Assembly: GCF_020360975.1 (NCBI RefSeq) | Contig: NW_025408671.1 | Location: 4,774,001 to 4,838,000 of the forward strand | From: Hirsutella rhossiliensis | Lineage: Eukaryota; Ascomycota; Sordariomycetes; Hypocreales; Ophiocordycipitaceae | DNA: 64,000 nucleotides | Direction: 5' to 3' | Shown: positions 46,820 through 60,500 of the stretch, one piece after another | How the letters are laid out: every line of letters begins with the position of its first letter | Position numbering within the stretch: position 1 is the stretch's first letter | Program-made: the position numbers and the translations under genes | Notes under the pieces: generated by a model | What the model was told of the DNA's origin: nothing | The model's database searches: none | Seen by the model: the letters and a program-made list of their open reading frames with translations, nothing else

Positions 46820-49280
46820 ACTCCTCCTTAGCGACTTTCCGACCTAAGATACTAATAGAAAGGGCGCGATAATAATAAGTAAGGCTCTCTTCTTAAGTAC
46901 GTAAGTAAGTAAATAAACTATTAACGGAACTTTTCTCCTTTACTATAATCCCTTCCCTTTACGTTATTTATTCCTCCCTTTACCTATAAGCTACTTATTT
47001 AGCTCTTTCCTATCTTTACTCGCGTACTTTCTTCTTTAAATAATTATCTACTACCCCTTATATACGCTCCTAAGTATTTACGCTTATTATTCCTAGAGGT
47101 ATTAAGGAAATAAAGTAGTTAGTATCTTTATTAGTTTATAGCTTTAAGTATAGTTAGATTAAATAAGCTATAGGGTCTTATAAACTAGTTATTATTATAT
47201 TACTAATAGTCCTATATAAATATATAGAATTATAGTTATTAATATCTTAGCGGTAGTTTTAATATATTCCTAGGTTTTTAACTCCTTTAACCTAAGAGGG
47301 TTTAAAGCCTAGTATAAACCTTATAGGGACTATAGCTAGAGAGGCTATTACTATACTTCGTTTCTAGGAAGTAATAGGGCGCGCTATAGGCGTTACTAAA
47401 GTCTTTAGCCTTAGGGTAATTAACTAAGCACCTAGTAATTTTAAAGTCCTAAGGCGAGTTAGTAGCCGCGCTATCTACCTTTCTTCCTTACTAGCTTCTT
47501 ATCGGGCTATCGGCGGGGGTATAGTTATAAGTCTTTCGCTCCTCTATATATTTAAAGGGGTCGTTAGTAGTAGGTAAGGAGTAAGCTTAATTAGCTATAT
47601 ATTTAAAGGGGAAAATAAAAGCGTTATTTCTATATAAATAAAGGGACTAGTAAGGGCGCTTAGCTTTCTCCTTTATAGATTCTAAGGTAAGGATCCTATC
47701 TTAAGGTTACTTAAGGAAAAGCTACTTAGTTTAAATAAGGAGCTTAATTTAGTTAACGCTTAAGGTAATAAAGGTCTAGGCTTATTCTTAATTCCTATTA
47801 GCGCGATTAAATAATTAAGGGTCTTTTTAAGAAGGAGTCTTATAAAGAAACCGCGTATAGCTTAAGCGATTAGGTTAGGTTACTTTATAAGGGTAGCTAG
47901 CGTAGTTAGCTCTTTTCTCGCTCTCTTTACTATATAAGCTAGTTTTATATCTCTTTAAAGTAATAGTCTTTATCCGCTAAGCCTATTTTAAAAGTTAATT
48001 ACCTCTAGGACTTCCTAGAGGTCTTATTCTTCTTAATCTCCTAGAATAATATAGTTATATTAGTAAATTCGTTTATACCTAGGAATCTTTATAAGAAAGA
48101 CTCCGCTAAAAGTTATTAAACCTTAATTAGATAATATCCTTTATAGTCGTTTAACCCTACTATTAAACTACTAAGAAACTCCGCTACCCTATAATATCGC
48201 TTATATATAATTAAGTTCGTTTACTATAATAGCTTAGATTTTATATATTAGCCTATTAATATAGCCTTTTATACTTATCCTCTTATTTAGCTTAAAGAAA
48301 TACTAGTCTTAGTATAAGATTTTATCTATCTATAGGGCTTCTTATATTACCTTATACCTTTACTTTAGAATTACTTTAACCTTTAAGTATTACTACTTAA
48401 TTATCTTAAAGTATAGCCTAACTATACCTTTAACTTAATATTAGATTATTATTAAGGCTAAGTAGCTATATTCTTACCCTTCTTACTAAGTAGTATAAGG
48501 GACTAGCGTATAGGTAAAGTTATAAAGAACTTAGAGGATATAAAGAAACTACTACTATACTTATAAGAACGTATAGAGTTTAGCGTACCGTCCCTCTTTC
48601 TAAGTATTAAAAACAACTAAGTTTCCTTCCCTATAGTCTTAAAGGAACGCTCCTTAGTAAAGTCCCCCTTTATCTTATCCTATTAAAAAGTTAATAACTC
48701 CGGTTATATACCTTTATTTATACGTAAAGCGACTAAGGTTAAAAGTAAAAGCGGTAAACTTAATTAAATACTCCTTATTATTTAAGCATTTATAGTACTT
48801 TATATATCTATCTTCTATATCTTTAATAGGTTCCCTTTAATAGTTAGTATAAACCGATAGTAGGTAAGGTAAGGGGTATAGCGCGTTCTTAATACCTCTT
48901 ATTAAGATCTTAATTATCGCGCTAAGGCTAAAGCTTATAGCTTATCGTTTATCGATAGCTTTATAGAGAAAGTTATATATATCGACGATATACTCTTCTT
49001 AGCGGGCCTTATTCCTAGTAAATCTATTTATCTTTTTAACGCCCTTATATATTATCTAAGTATCTTTAAAGGTAATATCCCGCTATTTAATAAGGCCCGT
49101 TAGTATTAAGTACTAATAATCTCTATAAATATACTAAGGAGGTTACTTTTACCTATAAATATCTTATTAGTCTTAGTCTATAAACTTTTCCTTATCTTTA
49201 GCGTAGAAGCGCCCTTCGCTGCCTTTTACTTTAACTTCGCTATAGTAAGTAGGTAAAATAAAGCTCCTACTCTTAAATAG
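46808..49280 (-). pseudogene. Y frame, G3 copy, main part
   Basis: C-terminal and central part of Y in G3. It contains about 190 bp (around 47585-47770) that G1 lacks, and lacks the G1 interval 2240-2937. The breakpoint near 48210 falls at an ATAATTA microhomology. It is separated from its N-terminal piece (55115-55275) by Copia D. No recognised domain. Confidence 0.55.
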
Positions 49281-49790
49281 TATAAGGAACGGTGTTCCTA
49301 CTATAAATAAAGCAGCTATAATATACTCTCCCGATTATATAAGCTAATAAGTAGTATATTAATTATAGATAAAACCTTATCTTATAGAGTAAGAATCGCT
49401 CGTTATTTTATATATTATTATATATTAAATAGGTTGCCGGTTATCGTATAATCGGGAATCGAAGGAATAGAGCTAGCTTAGAATGCTAGCTAAGACCTCT
49501 TAAGAATACCGGCACGACTAACCTCCTTTAAATATAAATATTAGTAGAACTAAGACACTTCTAGCTTTACTCGAGGTATCACGGAATTCCCTAGTCTTAG
49601 GGCTATACAGAAGCCTAAATCTAGTCCTAAAAGGTTCTTCCGTTTAGCTATAATTGTCTATATAAGATAGTATGTCCGCTAGTAGATATATAGAGAATTA
49701 TTAACTTTAATACCTCTTCTATATACTAATATACTACTAATAAATTCCGTTGAAAATCCTACCTTATACTCCTTCTTCCCCTCTATTACG
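49281..49790 (+). repeat. D 5' LTR
   Basis: 510 bp, beginning TATAAGGAACGG (from TGTAAGGAACGG). It matches 54547-55056, with divergence starting right after ATTACG. Confidence 0.9.
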
Positions 49791-49824
49791 CCCTACGAAC
49801 GAAATAATACCGAATTTATATAAA

Positions 49825-50720
49825 ATAGGTAGATAGAAAGAATACGAATTTACTAGACTTAAGGGAAATTTAAATTATACCTTATAAACTATAAGGATAG
49901 AAGCTATCCTTATAAAAGAAAAGCTTATTGCTGCTCTAGAGTAAGTAAATTATATATAAACTATAGAGGCTTTATCTATAATATTCCTTTAAGTTAAAGA
50001 TAGTCCCTTAATATAAATTCGGCATCTAAAAAATACTAAAGAAGCGTAGGATGAGCTTAAAAATCTATATAATCCGTCGAACTTTTTATCGAATTATCTA
50101 CTTATTAAGCATCTCTTTAATCTTAGTCCCTCGGACTTTAATTTAGAGAAATACCTTTATAAGGTAAAGGAAATCTATAAGGATTTAAAATCCTATAATA
50201 TAGAAATTCTAGAAGTTATTCTTATAGTATAGATTCTTAATTGCCTTAATAAGGAATTTAAAAGCTATATTATAAATATTATATAGAGCCTTAGGTATAA
50301 TTCTACGGCGTTTACCCTTAAAACCCTTATAGCTAGTCTTTTAGACGAAGCTAGAAGAATAAAGGATATAGATAAATCTTCGGAGAAAGCCTTCCTAATA
50401 TAAAGAAAGCCTTAGAAATCCTATAGAAATTCTACTAATACTCCTTATTATAAGGAATATAAAAAACCAGGGCATTTTATAGTAAATTGCTATAAATTAT
50501 ACCCGAATAAGGCTCCCGCTTATTAGGTATTAAATAAAGGAAAAAAGGACGATAGGACTCGAATTTCTAAGAAGAGAAAATCTTCTTCTTCTTTTTCTAG
50601 GAAGAAATCCCCTTCTAGTAGTATTTCTACTACTAATAAAAGAAGGAAGGCTCGAATTACTAAGCTAGAGTCCGATTCGGAAGATAGTAATAAGGTCTTA
50701 AATATAGCTTTATAAGAAGA
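49825..50720 (+). pseudogene. D gag with CCHC zinc knuckle
   Basis: One plus-strand frame reads Y-E-F-T-R-L-K-G-N-L-N-Y at about 49843, the standard opening of Copia gag. It continues through E-A-*-D-E-L-K-N-L-Y (W lost), F-N-L-S-P-S-D-F, K-E-F-K-S-Y-I and L-L-D-E-A-R-R. The zinc knuckle at 50449-50490 reads Y-K-E-Y-K-K-P-G-H-F-I-V-N-C, with the first two Cys changed to Tyr and the His and last Cys kept. A Ser/Lys-rich tail follows (S-S-S-S-F-S near 50590). The likely start is ATA at 49825 (from ATG). It would bind and package element RNA. Confidence 0.8.
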
Positions 50721-53700
50721 AAATATAGACCTAGATATCGACCTTATAGACCTCTCTAAGGCCCCGACCCCTATATATACGTCTAAGGATTTAGAGGTAA
50801 TTTTAACCTTTATAATTACCCTTATAGTAGAAGCTAATAAAGACTCTCTTTTAGGACCTCTAAAAGCCTTAATTCTTAGAATAAAGGAATAAGTCTTAAA
50901 GGTAAGAGAAGGAGGATTTCCTAGTTATAAGAATAAAAGGATCTTTAATTTTATATATAATACCGGAGCTACTAAGTATATAGTATCTAATAAGAATTTC
51001 CTTATTAACTATAAAGAAATTAAGTCTAAAGTTTACTAGGGAAAAGCTTCCTTTATATTAGTAAAAGGAAAGGGGGACTTAGTATTTAAGCTCCTATATA
51101 GTAGAAAAAGGTATATCCTTTAAGACTGCTTTTATATACCTAAATTAAGGGTAAATATACTATCCTAATCTTATTTTAATAATACCTATGCCTTAATAGG
51201 AGGAAATAAAGTCCTTTTATTAGATAATAAGGCTAAGGTCCTTACTAAAGGATTTCTTAGAAATAAATTATATTATATTCTTATAGAACCTTTATTAGAA
51301 AGCTAATCGATCCTTATTACGTCTTTAAAAGCAAAGGATATAGATTTTTATACTTAGTACTTACGCTTAGGGCATATAAATAGTAGGGCTATTTTAGAAA
51401 TATTAAAAAGATATAATAAGGATATAAAAATGCCTCTAAAAGAGGAAAATAAAATAAGGTAATACGAAATATATATTAGAGCTAAAGTAATAAATATTAT
51501 TAATAAATAACCTTCGTATAAGTCTTATTCTTATTTAGAAAAAATAGTATTAGATATTTAGGGGCTAATTAAAGTGCCTACTTATAATAAATATTACTAT
51601 TATATTTCTTTCCTAGACGTAGGAACCCGATATCTAGAAATATACCTTCTTCGAAAAAAGGGAGAAGCTTTAGATAGGTTCCTAGAATTTAAAAATAGGG
51701 TAGAAAATAACCCTAAAAATACTAGGATTAAAGAAGCATTTTCTAATAATGATAAAGAGTTTATATATAAAATAAAGCTCTATTACGAAAAAGAAGGAAT
51801 TACCTTTAATTTTAGTCCTCCTAAGACGTTAGAATCTAATAGTAGAATAAAAAGAATAAATCGTACTATATTAGAAAAAGTACGAGCTCTTTTATTTACT
51901 ACTAGGCTTCCTAAATATCTATAGGGAGAAGCTGTTTTAATAGCTACCTATTTATATGATAGATCACCGTATTCTACGATAGGATTTAAAAGTCCTATAA
52001 AAAAGAGGGATAATATAATACTACCCTTCGAGACCTTAAATAAAATTAAGACCTTTAGAAGCCTTATATATTGTAAGAATAAAGACCTTAAAGATAAGCT
52101 AGATAATAGAGCCTTTAAGGGAATAATAGTAGGCTATTTAGAAAATATATATAAAATCTAGGATTTTTCTAAGCGAAAGATTACTATCTTTAAAGATATT
52201 ACTATACTAGAAAATAAATTTATAAAAAATCTAGAAATCTCTAGTAGTAATAATACCTTTGATTTTAAATTCTATTCTAAATAAAGATAAGCTAGAAAGC
52301 TATATCCCTATAGAGGAAGCTATTAAAGAACTTAGAGATAAAAGTCCCTCGCCCTCTATAAAGGAAGAGTCTCTAAATAACGATCCTATTCCTACTACTA
52401 GTAAAATAGTAGTAGAATTACCTAAGAAGCTAGAAGGGTTCGATTCTAACTATATCGAATACCCTAACGTTAATTTATTTCTAAACTACGATTTTATAGA
52501 GTTAATTCTAGCTAGTATAGAAAATTAGATCTAAAATTCTAAAGACCTATAAATAGGTAATAAATAGCCCTAAAGTAGTATTTTAGAAAGAAGCTATAAT
52601 TAAGGAAATTAGCTAGCTAATTAAATATAAAACTTAGGAATTTTCCTACCTCCCTAATAATAGGGAGGCTATAAGAGGCCGCTAGGTCTATACTATTAAG
52701 AAGGATAGTTAAAATAATATAATAAAATATAAAGCCCGTTTCGTAATATAGGGATTTAAGTAGATCTATAGCTTAGATTTCCTAGATACCTTCTCGACTA
52801 TAGCTAGACCTAAATCTAGTAGAATTCTACTTATTTTAGCTATTATCTATAAATTTAAAGCTTTATAGATAGATATAATAAATACCTTTATATATACCGA
52901 TATAGATAGCGAAGTATATATCGATCTTCCTATAGGCTATAAAGAATACGCTCTTAAAGAATATTATTTAAAATATAGATTAGCTTATAGAGCTAAAGGA
53001 ATTAAATTAACTAAATTCCTAGACCTATATAAAACCGGTTAAATTAAAGCAAAGCTAAAGAAAGCATTATATAGCCTAAAACAAAGTCCTAAGCTTTAGT
53101 ATAATTATTTAAAAATTATACTAAATAATCTCGGATTTCTTCCTCTTTTAATAGATAAAGGAGTATTTATAAATAAGTACTATAGTATAGCCTTAGCAAT
53201 TTACGTCGACGACTTTCTTATAGTAGGGCCCTCTAAATCTATAATAAAAGAAAGATTATTTAAAGAATTATCTAAATTCCTAGATTTTACTATCTTAAGA
53301 GATATAAAAGACTTCTTAGGTCTAAATATTATAATAAACCGAGAAAATAAAGAGCTATATATATCCTAAGAAAATTATTTAAATAAATTAAAGGAATTTA
53401 ATAAAGAAGGTTTAGGAACTTCGAATTTACTTACTATAATAGGCTTTAAGCTTATAAAAGTAAAGGAATTACCTTCTAAGGAAGATATATTATAATTTTA
53501 GAAAGAAATAGGATCTCTATTCTACTTAGCCTTATTTACTAGGCTACATATCTTATATTCTATAATTTCCTATACTAGATTCGCGGCTAAGCCTAACTAA
53601 ATATATTTTAAGGCTTTAAATATAATTTAGAAATATTTAAATAAATTTCCTAGCTTAAAAATTAAATATAATTATAATATCCCTTTTACCTATCTATATA

Positions 53701-54176
53701 TAAAGGGTTTTACTAACTCTAGCTAAGCGTCGGATTTAACGGACGGAAAATCCTTTTCTAGTTACTATTTTTATATATATAATAATATAATAAGCTAGGC
53801 TTACTCTAAGTAGAAAGCCGTTACCCTTTCTACCTATAAAGTAAAGTATATTAGCCTTAGGGAGGTAAATAAAGAAGCTATTTATTTAAATATGCTTTTT
53901 AAATATATTACTAAGGATCTATCTATTAAGATTCCTAATAATATACCTCTTATTTTAACGGATAATACTACTGCTATTAAATTAGTAGAAAATCCGGAAT
54001 TTTATAAAAGGTCTAAGTATATAAGATTAGCCTATTACTATACTAGAACTAGTATAAGAGAAGGGGAGATTAGAGTTTTTTATATTAAATTAAAAGATAA
54101 TATAGCTAATATTTTTACGAAGGAATTAAGACCTAGATTAATTTATAAATTTAAAGACGGTCTATCCTTAATATAA
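50721..54176 (+). pseudogene. D pol: protease, integrase, RT, RNase H
   Basis: Protease: the active site D-T-G-A reads N-T-G-A-T at 50959-50973. Integrase at about 51380-52000 includes an open stretch at 51574-51924. The first Asp is kept (L-D-I-*-G near 51550), the second is lost (F-S-N-N-D-K-E-F), and the Glu is Lys in R-I-K-R-I-N-R-T-I. A Ser/Pro-rich linker follows (open at 52259-52528, with P-S-P-S-I-K-E-E). The RT at about 52560-53480 keeps YVDD at 53202-53213 (A-I-Y-V-D-D-F-L). RNase H at about 53700-54176 ends with the Copia signature I-R-E-G-E-I-R-V-F-Y...D-N-I-A-N-I-F-T-K-E-L. The order is diagnostic for Ty1/Copia. Three catalytic residues are lost through G-to-A. Confidence 0.88.
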
Positions 54177-54546
54177 GTTCCTAAGCAATTAAAAGGGGTT
54201 TTTAGATATTTCTTATACTTTCTATATCTTTCCTTTACTAGGTTTTTCCTTTTAGGTTTCTTAGAAAAATATTTACTAGGTTTTTATCTATTAAGATTAT
54301 CCTAGCAATAATAGGTTTTACCTTATATAAGGTTATCCTATAAATAATTATTATACTTATAGATTTTTCCTACTATAGGTTTTTCTATTAGTATATACCT
54401 AAGGATTTTTTTCCTAAGAAAGAATAGGTTTTTATATATCCTATTAAGGCATAAGAATAGTTTTCCTAAATTAGGTTTTTACCCTATATATATACTACTA
54501 TAAATAAATTAGTAAAGAGTATATAAATCTACTCTTTAAAGGAGGC
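54177..54546 (+). other. D region between pol and 3' LTR
   Basis: About 370 bp without a recognised gene, built of imperfectly repeated TAGGTTTTT/CCTTATATAAGG-like units (for example TTACTAGGTTTTT near 54235 and 54271). It ends at the polypurine tract next to the 3' LTR. Confidence 0.5.
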
Positions 54547-55056
54547 TATAAGGAATAGTATTCCTACTATAAATAAAGCAGCTATAATATACTCTCCTAA
54601 TTATATAAGCTAATAAGTAGTATATTAATTATAGATAAAATCTTATCCTATAGAGTAAGAATCGCTTATTATTTTATATATTATTATGTATTAAACGGGT
54701 TGCTAGTTATTCTATAATCGGGAATCGAAGGAATAAAGCTAGCTTAGAATACTAGCTAAGACCTCTTAAGAATACTAGTACGACTAACCTCCTTTAAATA
54801 TAAATATTAGTAGAACTAAGATACTTTTAGATTTACTCGAAGTATTACGGAATTCCCTAGTCTTAAGGCTATACGGTAGCCTAAATCTAGTCCCGAAAGG
54901 TTCTTCCGTTTAGCTATAATTATCTATATAAGATAGTATGTCCGCTAGTAGATAGATAGAGAATTATTAACTTTAATACCTCTTCTATATACTAATATAC
55001 TATTAATAAATTCCGTTGAAAATCCTACCTTATACTCCATCTTCCCCTTTATTACG
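54547..55056 (+). repeat. D 3' LTR
   Basis: 510 bp, the pair of 49281-49790. Followed by 58 unexplained bases (55057-55114) before the AATAG duplication. Confidence 0.88.
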
Positions 55057-55114
55057 TAGTTTTACGTAATTCCTTAATTTCCTAAAATTCCGCTTTTACT
55101 TATATACCTTAAGA

Positions 55115-55275
55115 AATAGTAGTATACTAAAGAAGATAGCGGTATTCTTAAGGAGGTCTATAGCTAGGCCTAGGATGCTATTTAGGTTCGCCGCTATATC
55201 TTAGGAAAGGGTAGAGTAAGTAAAAGAGAGGAAAAAGATAAGATTAAATAGTTAAGGTAAGTAGTTTTAAGTTAT
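55115..55275 (-). pseudogene. Y frame, G3 copy, N-terminal piece
   Basis: First roughly 50 codons of Y in G3, from the start-equivalent ATA at 55275 (minus strand) to the D insertion. It aligns with G1 4161-4020. Confidence 0.55.
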
Positions 55276-55686
55276 AACGCTAAGAAGCTAAGAGGGTATT
55301 ATATATATATATAAGAGTTATATTAGTAAAGGGGATCGTTATAAGTAGGGAAGTATATAGAGTATATATATATATATATATATAGAAGGAAGAAGAAGGA
55401 AGGAAGAAGGAGGGTATAGCGAGAGGAATAAATAGTTATTAAAGCGCGCGGTTATTAGTTACTTTAGCCGGCCTTTATAGTAGTAAGGTCTTAGGTATAT
55501 TTAAGGGTTACGCTTAAATAGCTTCTTTTACTAGTTATTAATTAATAAGCTATTTAATCTCCGCCCTTTTCTTTTCCTTTTTACTCTTTCTATCCTTTTT
55601 CTTTCTCTTTTCTCCTCTATCTTCTTTATTTCTTTAAACCGCTACCTTTTATCTTCTCCTTTTATAACTACCTCTTCTTCCTTATT
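55276..55686. promoter_or_regulatory. Spacer between divergent X and Y (G3)
   Basis: 411 bp, the same length as in G1. It has the same TA microsatellite (about 55362-55384), purine tract (about 55385-55413) and C/T-rich leader on the X side. The conservation of length and layout in two copies supports a functional spacer; promoter activity is inferred. Confidence 0.45.
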
Positions 55687-57500
55687 ATATCTTATAAGAC
55701 CGCTAAACCTAAAACTAAAAAGCTATTAGATATCGTTAACCTCTTTTTAACTACTTTTTTACGACCTTCCCTTATTACTACTACTCTTCTTACTTAAAAT
55801 TATCGTACTAAGGTCTTTTCTCTTTATATAAAGTACTTTTAAGTAATAACTATCTAACTTATTTAATCTTACTTAGCTTATTTTAACTATCTTCTTTTAT
55901 AGATCTATAGTTACTTTAAGACCTAGGTCTATAGTAGAAATAATATCGGTTACTAAGGGTTTTTAATTTATATAGAAATTGCCTTTTAATTATAGGTTCT
56001 AATAAAAGCTCCCGATATTATTAAGATTAAAGCGCGTGGTCGCTCTCTTTTCTCTTACTTTCTTAAGAGTATACTAGGTTAGTATAATTAATTTATCTTC
56101 TATACCCTTTATTATAAACGTCGGCTAGTAACCTATATCCTTATAGAAATCGCTTATCTACGTAGATATTTCTTTTCTTAGCTTAGTTTAAGGCGGTAAG
56201 AATACTCTTAAGTAGTCCTAATTACTTTATATAGAACTTATAATCCTTGCTTTTATTAAAGGTATATTTAAACTTATTAGATAACTATAACTTCCGCTTA
56301 TAAGTATATTATATTTCCTTTTTATAAGTATATCTCTCTTTTAAGTACTATTAGCGGTTCTTACGCTAACTATATTTAGAATTTAACTAAAGCGCTCGTT
56401 TATAAATAGCGGTACTTCCTTAGATACTATAGGGCTACTTACGACCTTAATAAATTTACTAACTATATATATAGTTATAATTTCCGTACCGACCTTAAGA
56501 CTAATAAATTTTATAATAAGTATATTAATAATAAGACCGCCCTTTATCTTCTTTATAATATCCTTAATCCTTTTAGTCTTACTAAGGATTTAAAGGAAAG
56601 AGAGGAAATTAACCTTATACTCGTTTTACTTAAAAAGAAATTATATAGGTTTAACGAACTCTCTTTTAAGTAATAATTAAATAGTCTTTAAGTTCGCTTT
56701 ATAGTAGTCTATAGTAAGTTTACTAAGAGTAAGTAGCCTTATTTAGTCGCTATCTTTAGTAGTAAAGGTTTTTCTTTTAAGGTTATATATATTTAATTTA
56801 GTAAGTCGAAAATATATTAAAATTTATCTTATAAGCGCGTTTATTTTCGCTATAGTAGGTCTCTCCCTCTATAATAAAGAATAAACGTCCTTATTTATAA
56901 AGTAAAAAATCCTATTCTTAAGGGAGGTAGGTAGTAAGAATATTTATTTTCTTACTTTATTATTTAATTATATCTCTATTTATTTTCTTTAAGGTTATAG
57001 AGGGTAGGTTATTATTGAGGAAGGGTAGGAAATATTATCTTTATTTACTTAAAGAGCTTTAAGTAGAAAATTTAAAACGATAAGGTAGTAAGTAAGGCGC
57101 TTATAAATATCTTAGCTATTATAATCGTCCTTCGATTAAATAGTTAAACGGTGCCTTAGTTACTAGTTAGGTTCTAGCGTACTTCTTATAATAGTTATAG
57201 ATTTTTATCTTTACTACCTTTTCCTCCTTAGCTCCTTTTTACCTCTTCCTTTTCTTATTAAATTAGCGTTTTTAAGGCTCTTATATAAAGATCCTTTTTT
57301 ACTTTACTAAGTTATAGTAGCTAAACCTCGATTATATACCTTAGGCCCTTCTTAGGTATCTATAATTACTTTTCTTTCTCTTCTTAGCTTTAATCCTTCT
57401 AAGGTTTATTAAGAAGTTATTATAACTATAGTACTATTTAATCTAAAGCTTCTCTACTTAGTAGGAGTAGTAAATTATTTACTTTATCTATTATTTCTTT
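55687..57500 (+). pseudogene. X frame, G3 copy, up to about 600 codons
   Basis: Starts at the ATA (from ATG) at 55687, matching G1 4573, on the strand opposite to pol. This copy lacks the 1-nt deletion of G1, so the frame passes unbroken from T-K-D-L-K-E-R-E-E-I-N (near 56590) into R-F-N-E-L-S-F-K and V-R-F-I-V-V-Y. It can be followed with Gln/Trp-type stops to about 57500. The C-terminal third is hydrophobic and Ser/Leu-rich and is the least certain part. The function is unknown. Confidence 0.55.
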
Positions 57501-60500
57501 CTTCCTTCTCTTATTAAGAGTAATCTTATCTTAAAGTAACTAGTTATCCTTAGTAAAATACTATTAACCTTTTTTATCCTTTTTAAACTTCTTTAAATAC
57601 TCTCCTAGGATTATCTTACTAAGTATAATTCTATTTAAAGTCTTAATCCTATATACCTTAGACTACTTTAAGCGCGATACTATTTAAAAGGGACCGTTCT
57701 ACCTTATTTAATACTTAGCTTACCTCCTTAGATTATTTAATTATCTTATATCGAATAGTAAGATAAGGTCTTTAAGTTATAGGCTTTCTTTCTTTATTAT
57801 ATACTTATTAGCTTTATCTATCCTCTCTATTAATCGATTTTAATATCTTATTACTCTTTTTTTAGCTTCTTTTATATCTTTTTCTTTCCTTTTTAAAACT
57901 TATACTTATACTTTAAATAATTCTTCTTTTATCTTTACTTCGTTTTAATCGATTAGTCGCTAAGTTAAGTATTCTACCTTAAGAAGTAGTACTAGTTCTT
58001 ATTTATATAATAGGTAGAAAGCTAATATTCTATAAGACTCTTTAACTACTATTTAGTCTATAAGGATTACTTAGTTAAGGTATTTAATCTACTTACCTTT
58101 TTTCTTTACTATTTTTATAAGTATTATTATTAACCTTTAGTACCTTTATTTTATTATTACGTTCGCCTTTAGATTATATACCGAAGTTTAGATAACTTTA
58201 ACGCTTATATCCTCTAAGATATACTTAAAGTCTTTTTTTATTTTAGGCCCTTTATCGATTATAGTATATAGTATTACGCTATACCTATAAATAATAAAGA
58301 GTATAAATTTAGTTATAGCTCCCGCGGTAATTTCTTTAACTAAGGTTACTTTTACTTATTTAATAAGGTTATCTTATACTTTTATAAGGTATAAATACTT
58401 ATAATTAAATAGTATATACTAGCTATTAAAGTAAATCTTACTTATAAGGTAGCTAAGTATAGTCGCGGTTATAACTTCTTAGGGTCTCTTAGTCGTAAAG
58501 TATTAGTATTCTTTATAGGAAGAGATTATACTATAAATATTATTTTAAAAGCTAGCTTATTAATACCTATTCTTTATAAACGTATATATAACTTAACGTC
58601 CTTTATATCCTATTTACGTATAGTACTTTATAATAATCCTTTTCTATTCTTTTAGGTCGTCTATAACTAGTATAGGTCCCCTTTCTTCCTTCTTAGGGAG
58701 TCGCTAAAGCTTTTAATCTTTAATATAGAAATTTAGACTCTTTAAATATAGCTTCTTATAGTCTTATTTAAAAAGGCCCTTTAGCCGTTTTAACGTTTAA
58801 AGGAAGTCTATAATTATCCTCGATTCCTTTAAGTAGTCCCCTTATAGCTTAGTCCCTTATACTATGTTTAAGTAAAAGTCTATAAATTCTTTAATATCGC
58901 TTTCTATTTCCCTATTTAATACGTTAAAAGGTCCTTTAAGCTTTCTTAAGAGTCTATTAGCTATACTATTCTTCTTACCTTTAACGTATTATATAGTAAA
59001 GTTAAAGAGGAAAATATAGCTTATCTAGTAAGTTACTATAGCTCTAAGGACGTCTTTAAGGGTACCTTTTAATTAATCGACTAAGACCTATACGTTAGTT
59101 TCTAAGATAAAATATATACTATATAACTATATTCTTAGTCTCTTAAGCGTACTTAATATAGCCTTATACTCCCTCTTTATTATATTATATTTAGTTTCTA
59201 CTAGTAACTACGTTTTACTTTCGAACCTTATAAGGCGCCTCTTTCTATCGACGATTTATATTAAGACTGCCCCTTAGCTAAGCAAACTAGTATTATATAT
59301 TAAAATAATATCTTATCTTCTTAGGCTAACGTTAAGGGATACTAGAAAGACTAGATTAGTAATAGCTTCCTTAAGAGTAGCTATCGCTTTTACTTATTTA
59401 TCTCCCTATTCTTAATAAACTTCTTTCTTTAATAGGTCTATAAAGAGTTTTACTAAAATAGCGAACTATTTAATCTAGATTTAATAGTATCCTATAATAC
59501 TAAGGAAAGCTTTAATATACGTTATATTAAGGTATCTTATTTATTCCTTAATTTTAATAACTTTAGCTTTTATAGGGCACTTTCTATTTATTCTATAAAT
59601 ATAACTAATAACTTTAGTTACTTACTAGTAGAATTTCGATTTAGGCCTTATAATTATATAACTAAAGAGTTTAACGTTAACTAGGACTTTATTAAGGTTA
59701 ATAAGGTATTTAAAGATAAATCTCCTTACTTTTAGCGCTACCTCTTTATTATTATATATTATATCGGGCCCCTTAATACTTATATTATTAAGGAAATTCC
59801 TATATATATTTAGTATAAGGTCTTATAAGATTCTTTATATTATCCTTATAAATTAGCCGACTAAGTTTATAGCCTATTAAGGAAGTATATATATATATAA
59901 GAGGCTAATAAGTATTACGAATATCGTTAAGTTATAGCTTTTAATATTAAGAGGGATCTAATTATAGCTTAAAAAAAGGTCTAAGAGGGAAAGGATCTTA
60001 TATATTAAGAAGTAGTCGCTAAACTTATTTATATTTAGTAGTAGGTTTATATCTCTTATTATAATAGTATTTATACGCGTAGCGGAATTAATTAAGTATA
60101 GTCCTCTATCTTTCTTTACTACTAAGAAAAAAGGGTTCTTATAGGGCCTATGCTCTTATTTAAGGACTCTTATTTTTAGTTTAATTTTAAGGATATTAAT
60201 AACTTTCTACTCTATTACTTTTAAGATTAGAATTAAGGCTACTTACTATACTTTATATTCTATTATCCTAATAACCTATAGGGGGGCTATAGCTAGGTTA
60301 ACTATACCTCTTTTTATAAAGTCTTAGGATAACGCTACTTCCTTATTAAATAGAATACTATTAAAGATCCGGATTTCTGCCTTTATAAGAAAGCCCTTAA
60401 ATTATTCGTAAATTACTTTAAGTCTTTCTTATATTAGCCGCTTTCTTTTTTATATACTTAAGAATTTTCTTATTAAGTGTTCTAGGTAGGGTCTAAGCTA

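Larger units (their letters stand above)
49281..55114 (+). mobile_element. D: Ty1/Copia retrotransposon inserted in Y of G3
   Basis: Copia element of a different family from C, on the plus strand, with 510-bp LTRs at 49281-49790 and 54547-55056. A target duplication AATAG is seen at 49276-49280 and 55115-55119, using the uninterrupted G1 sequence (about 4005-4030) as the empty site. The polypurine tract AAAGGAGGC precedes the 3' LTR. Between the end of the 3' LTR (55056) and the duplication lie 58 bp with no counterpart after the 5' LTR. It is less eroded than the Gypsy copies, and several sizeable open stretches survive. Confidence 0.9.

Noticed and set aside
47900..48200. Plus-strand open frames opposite to Y as a second gene
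   Set aside because: TGA is rare in this base composition, so shadow frames stay open. The minus frame gives the more protein-like, hydrophilic sequence and continues from the inferred start to the LTR.
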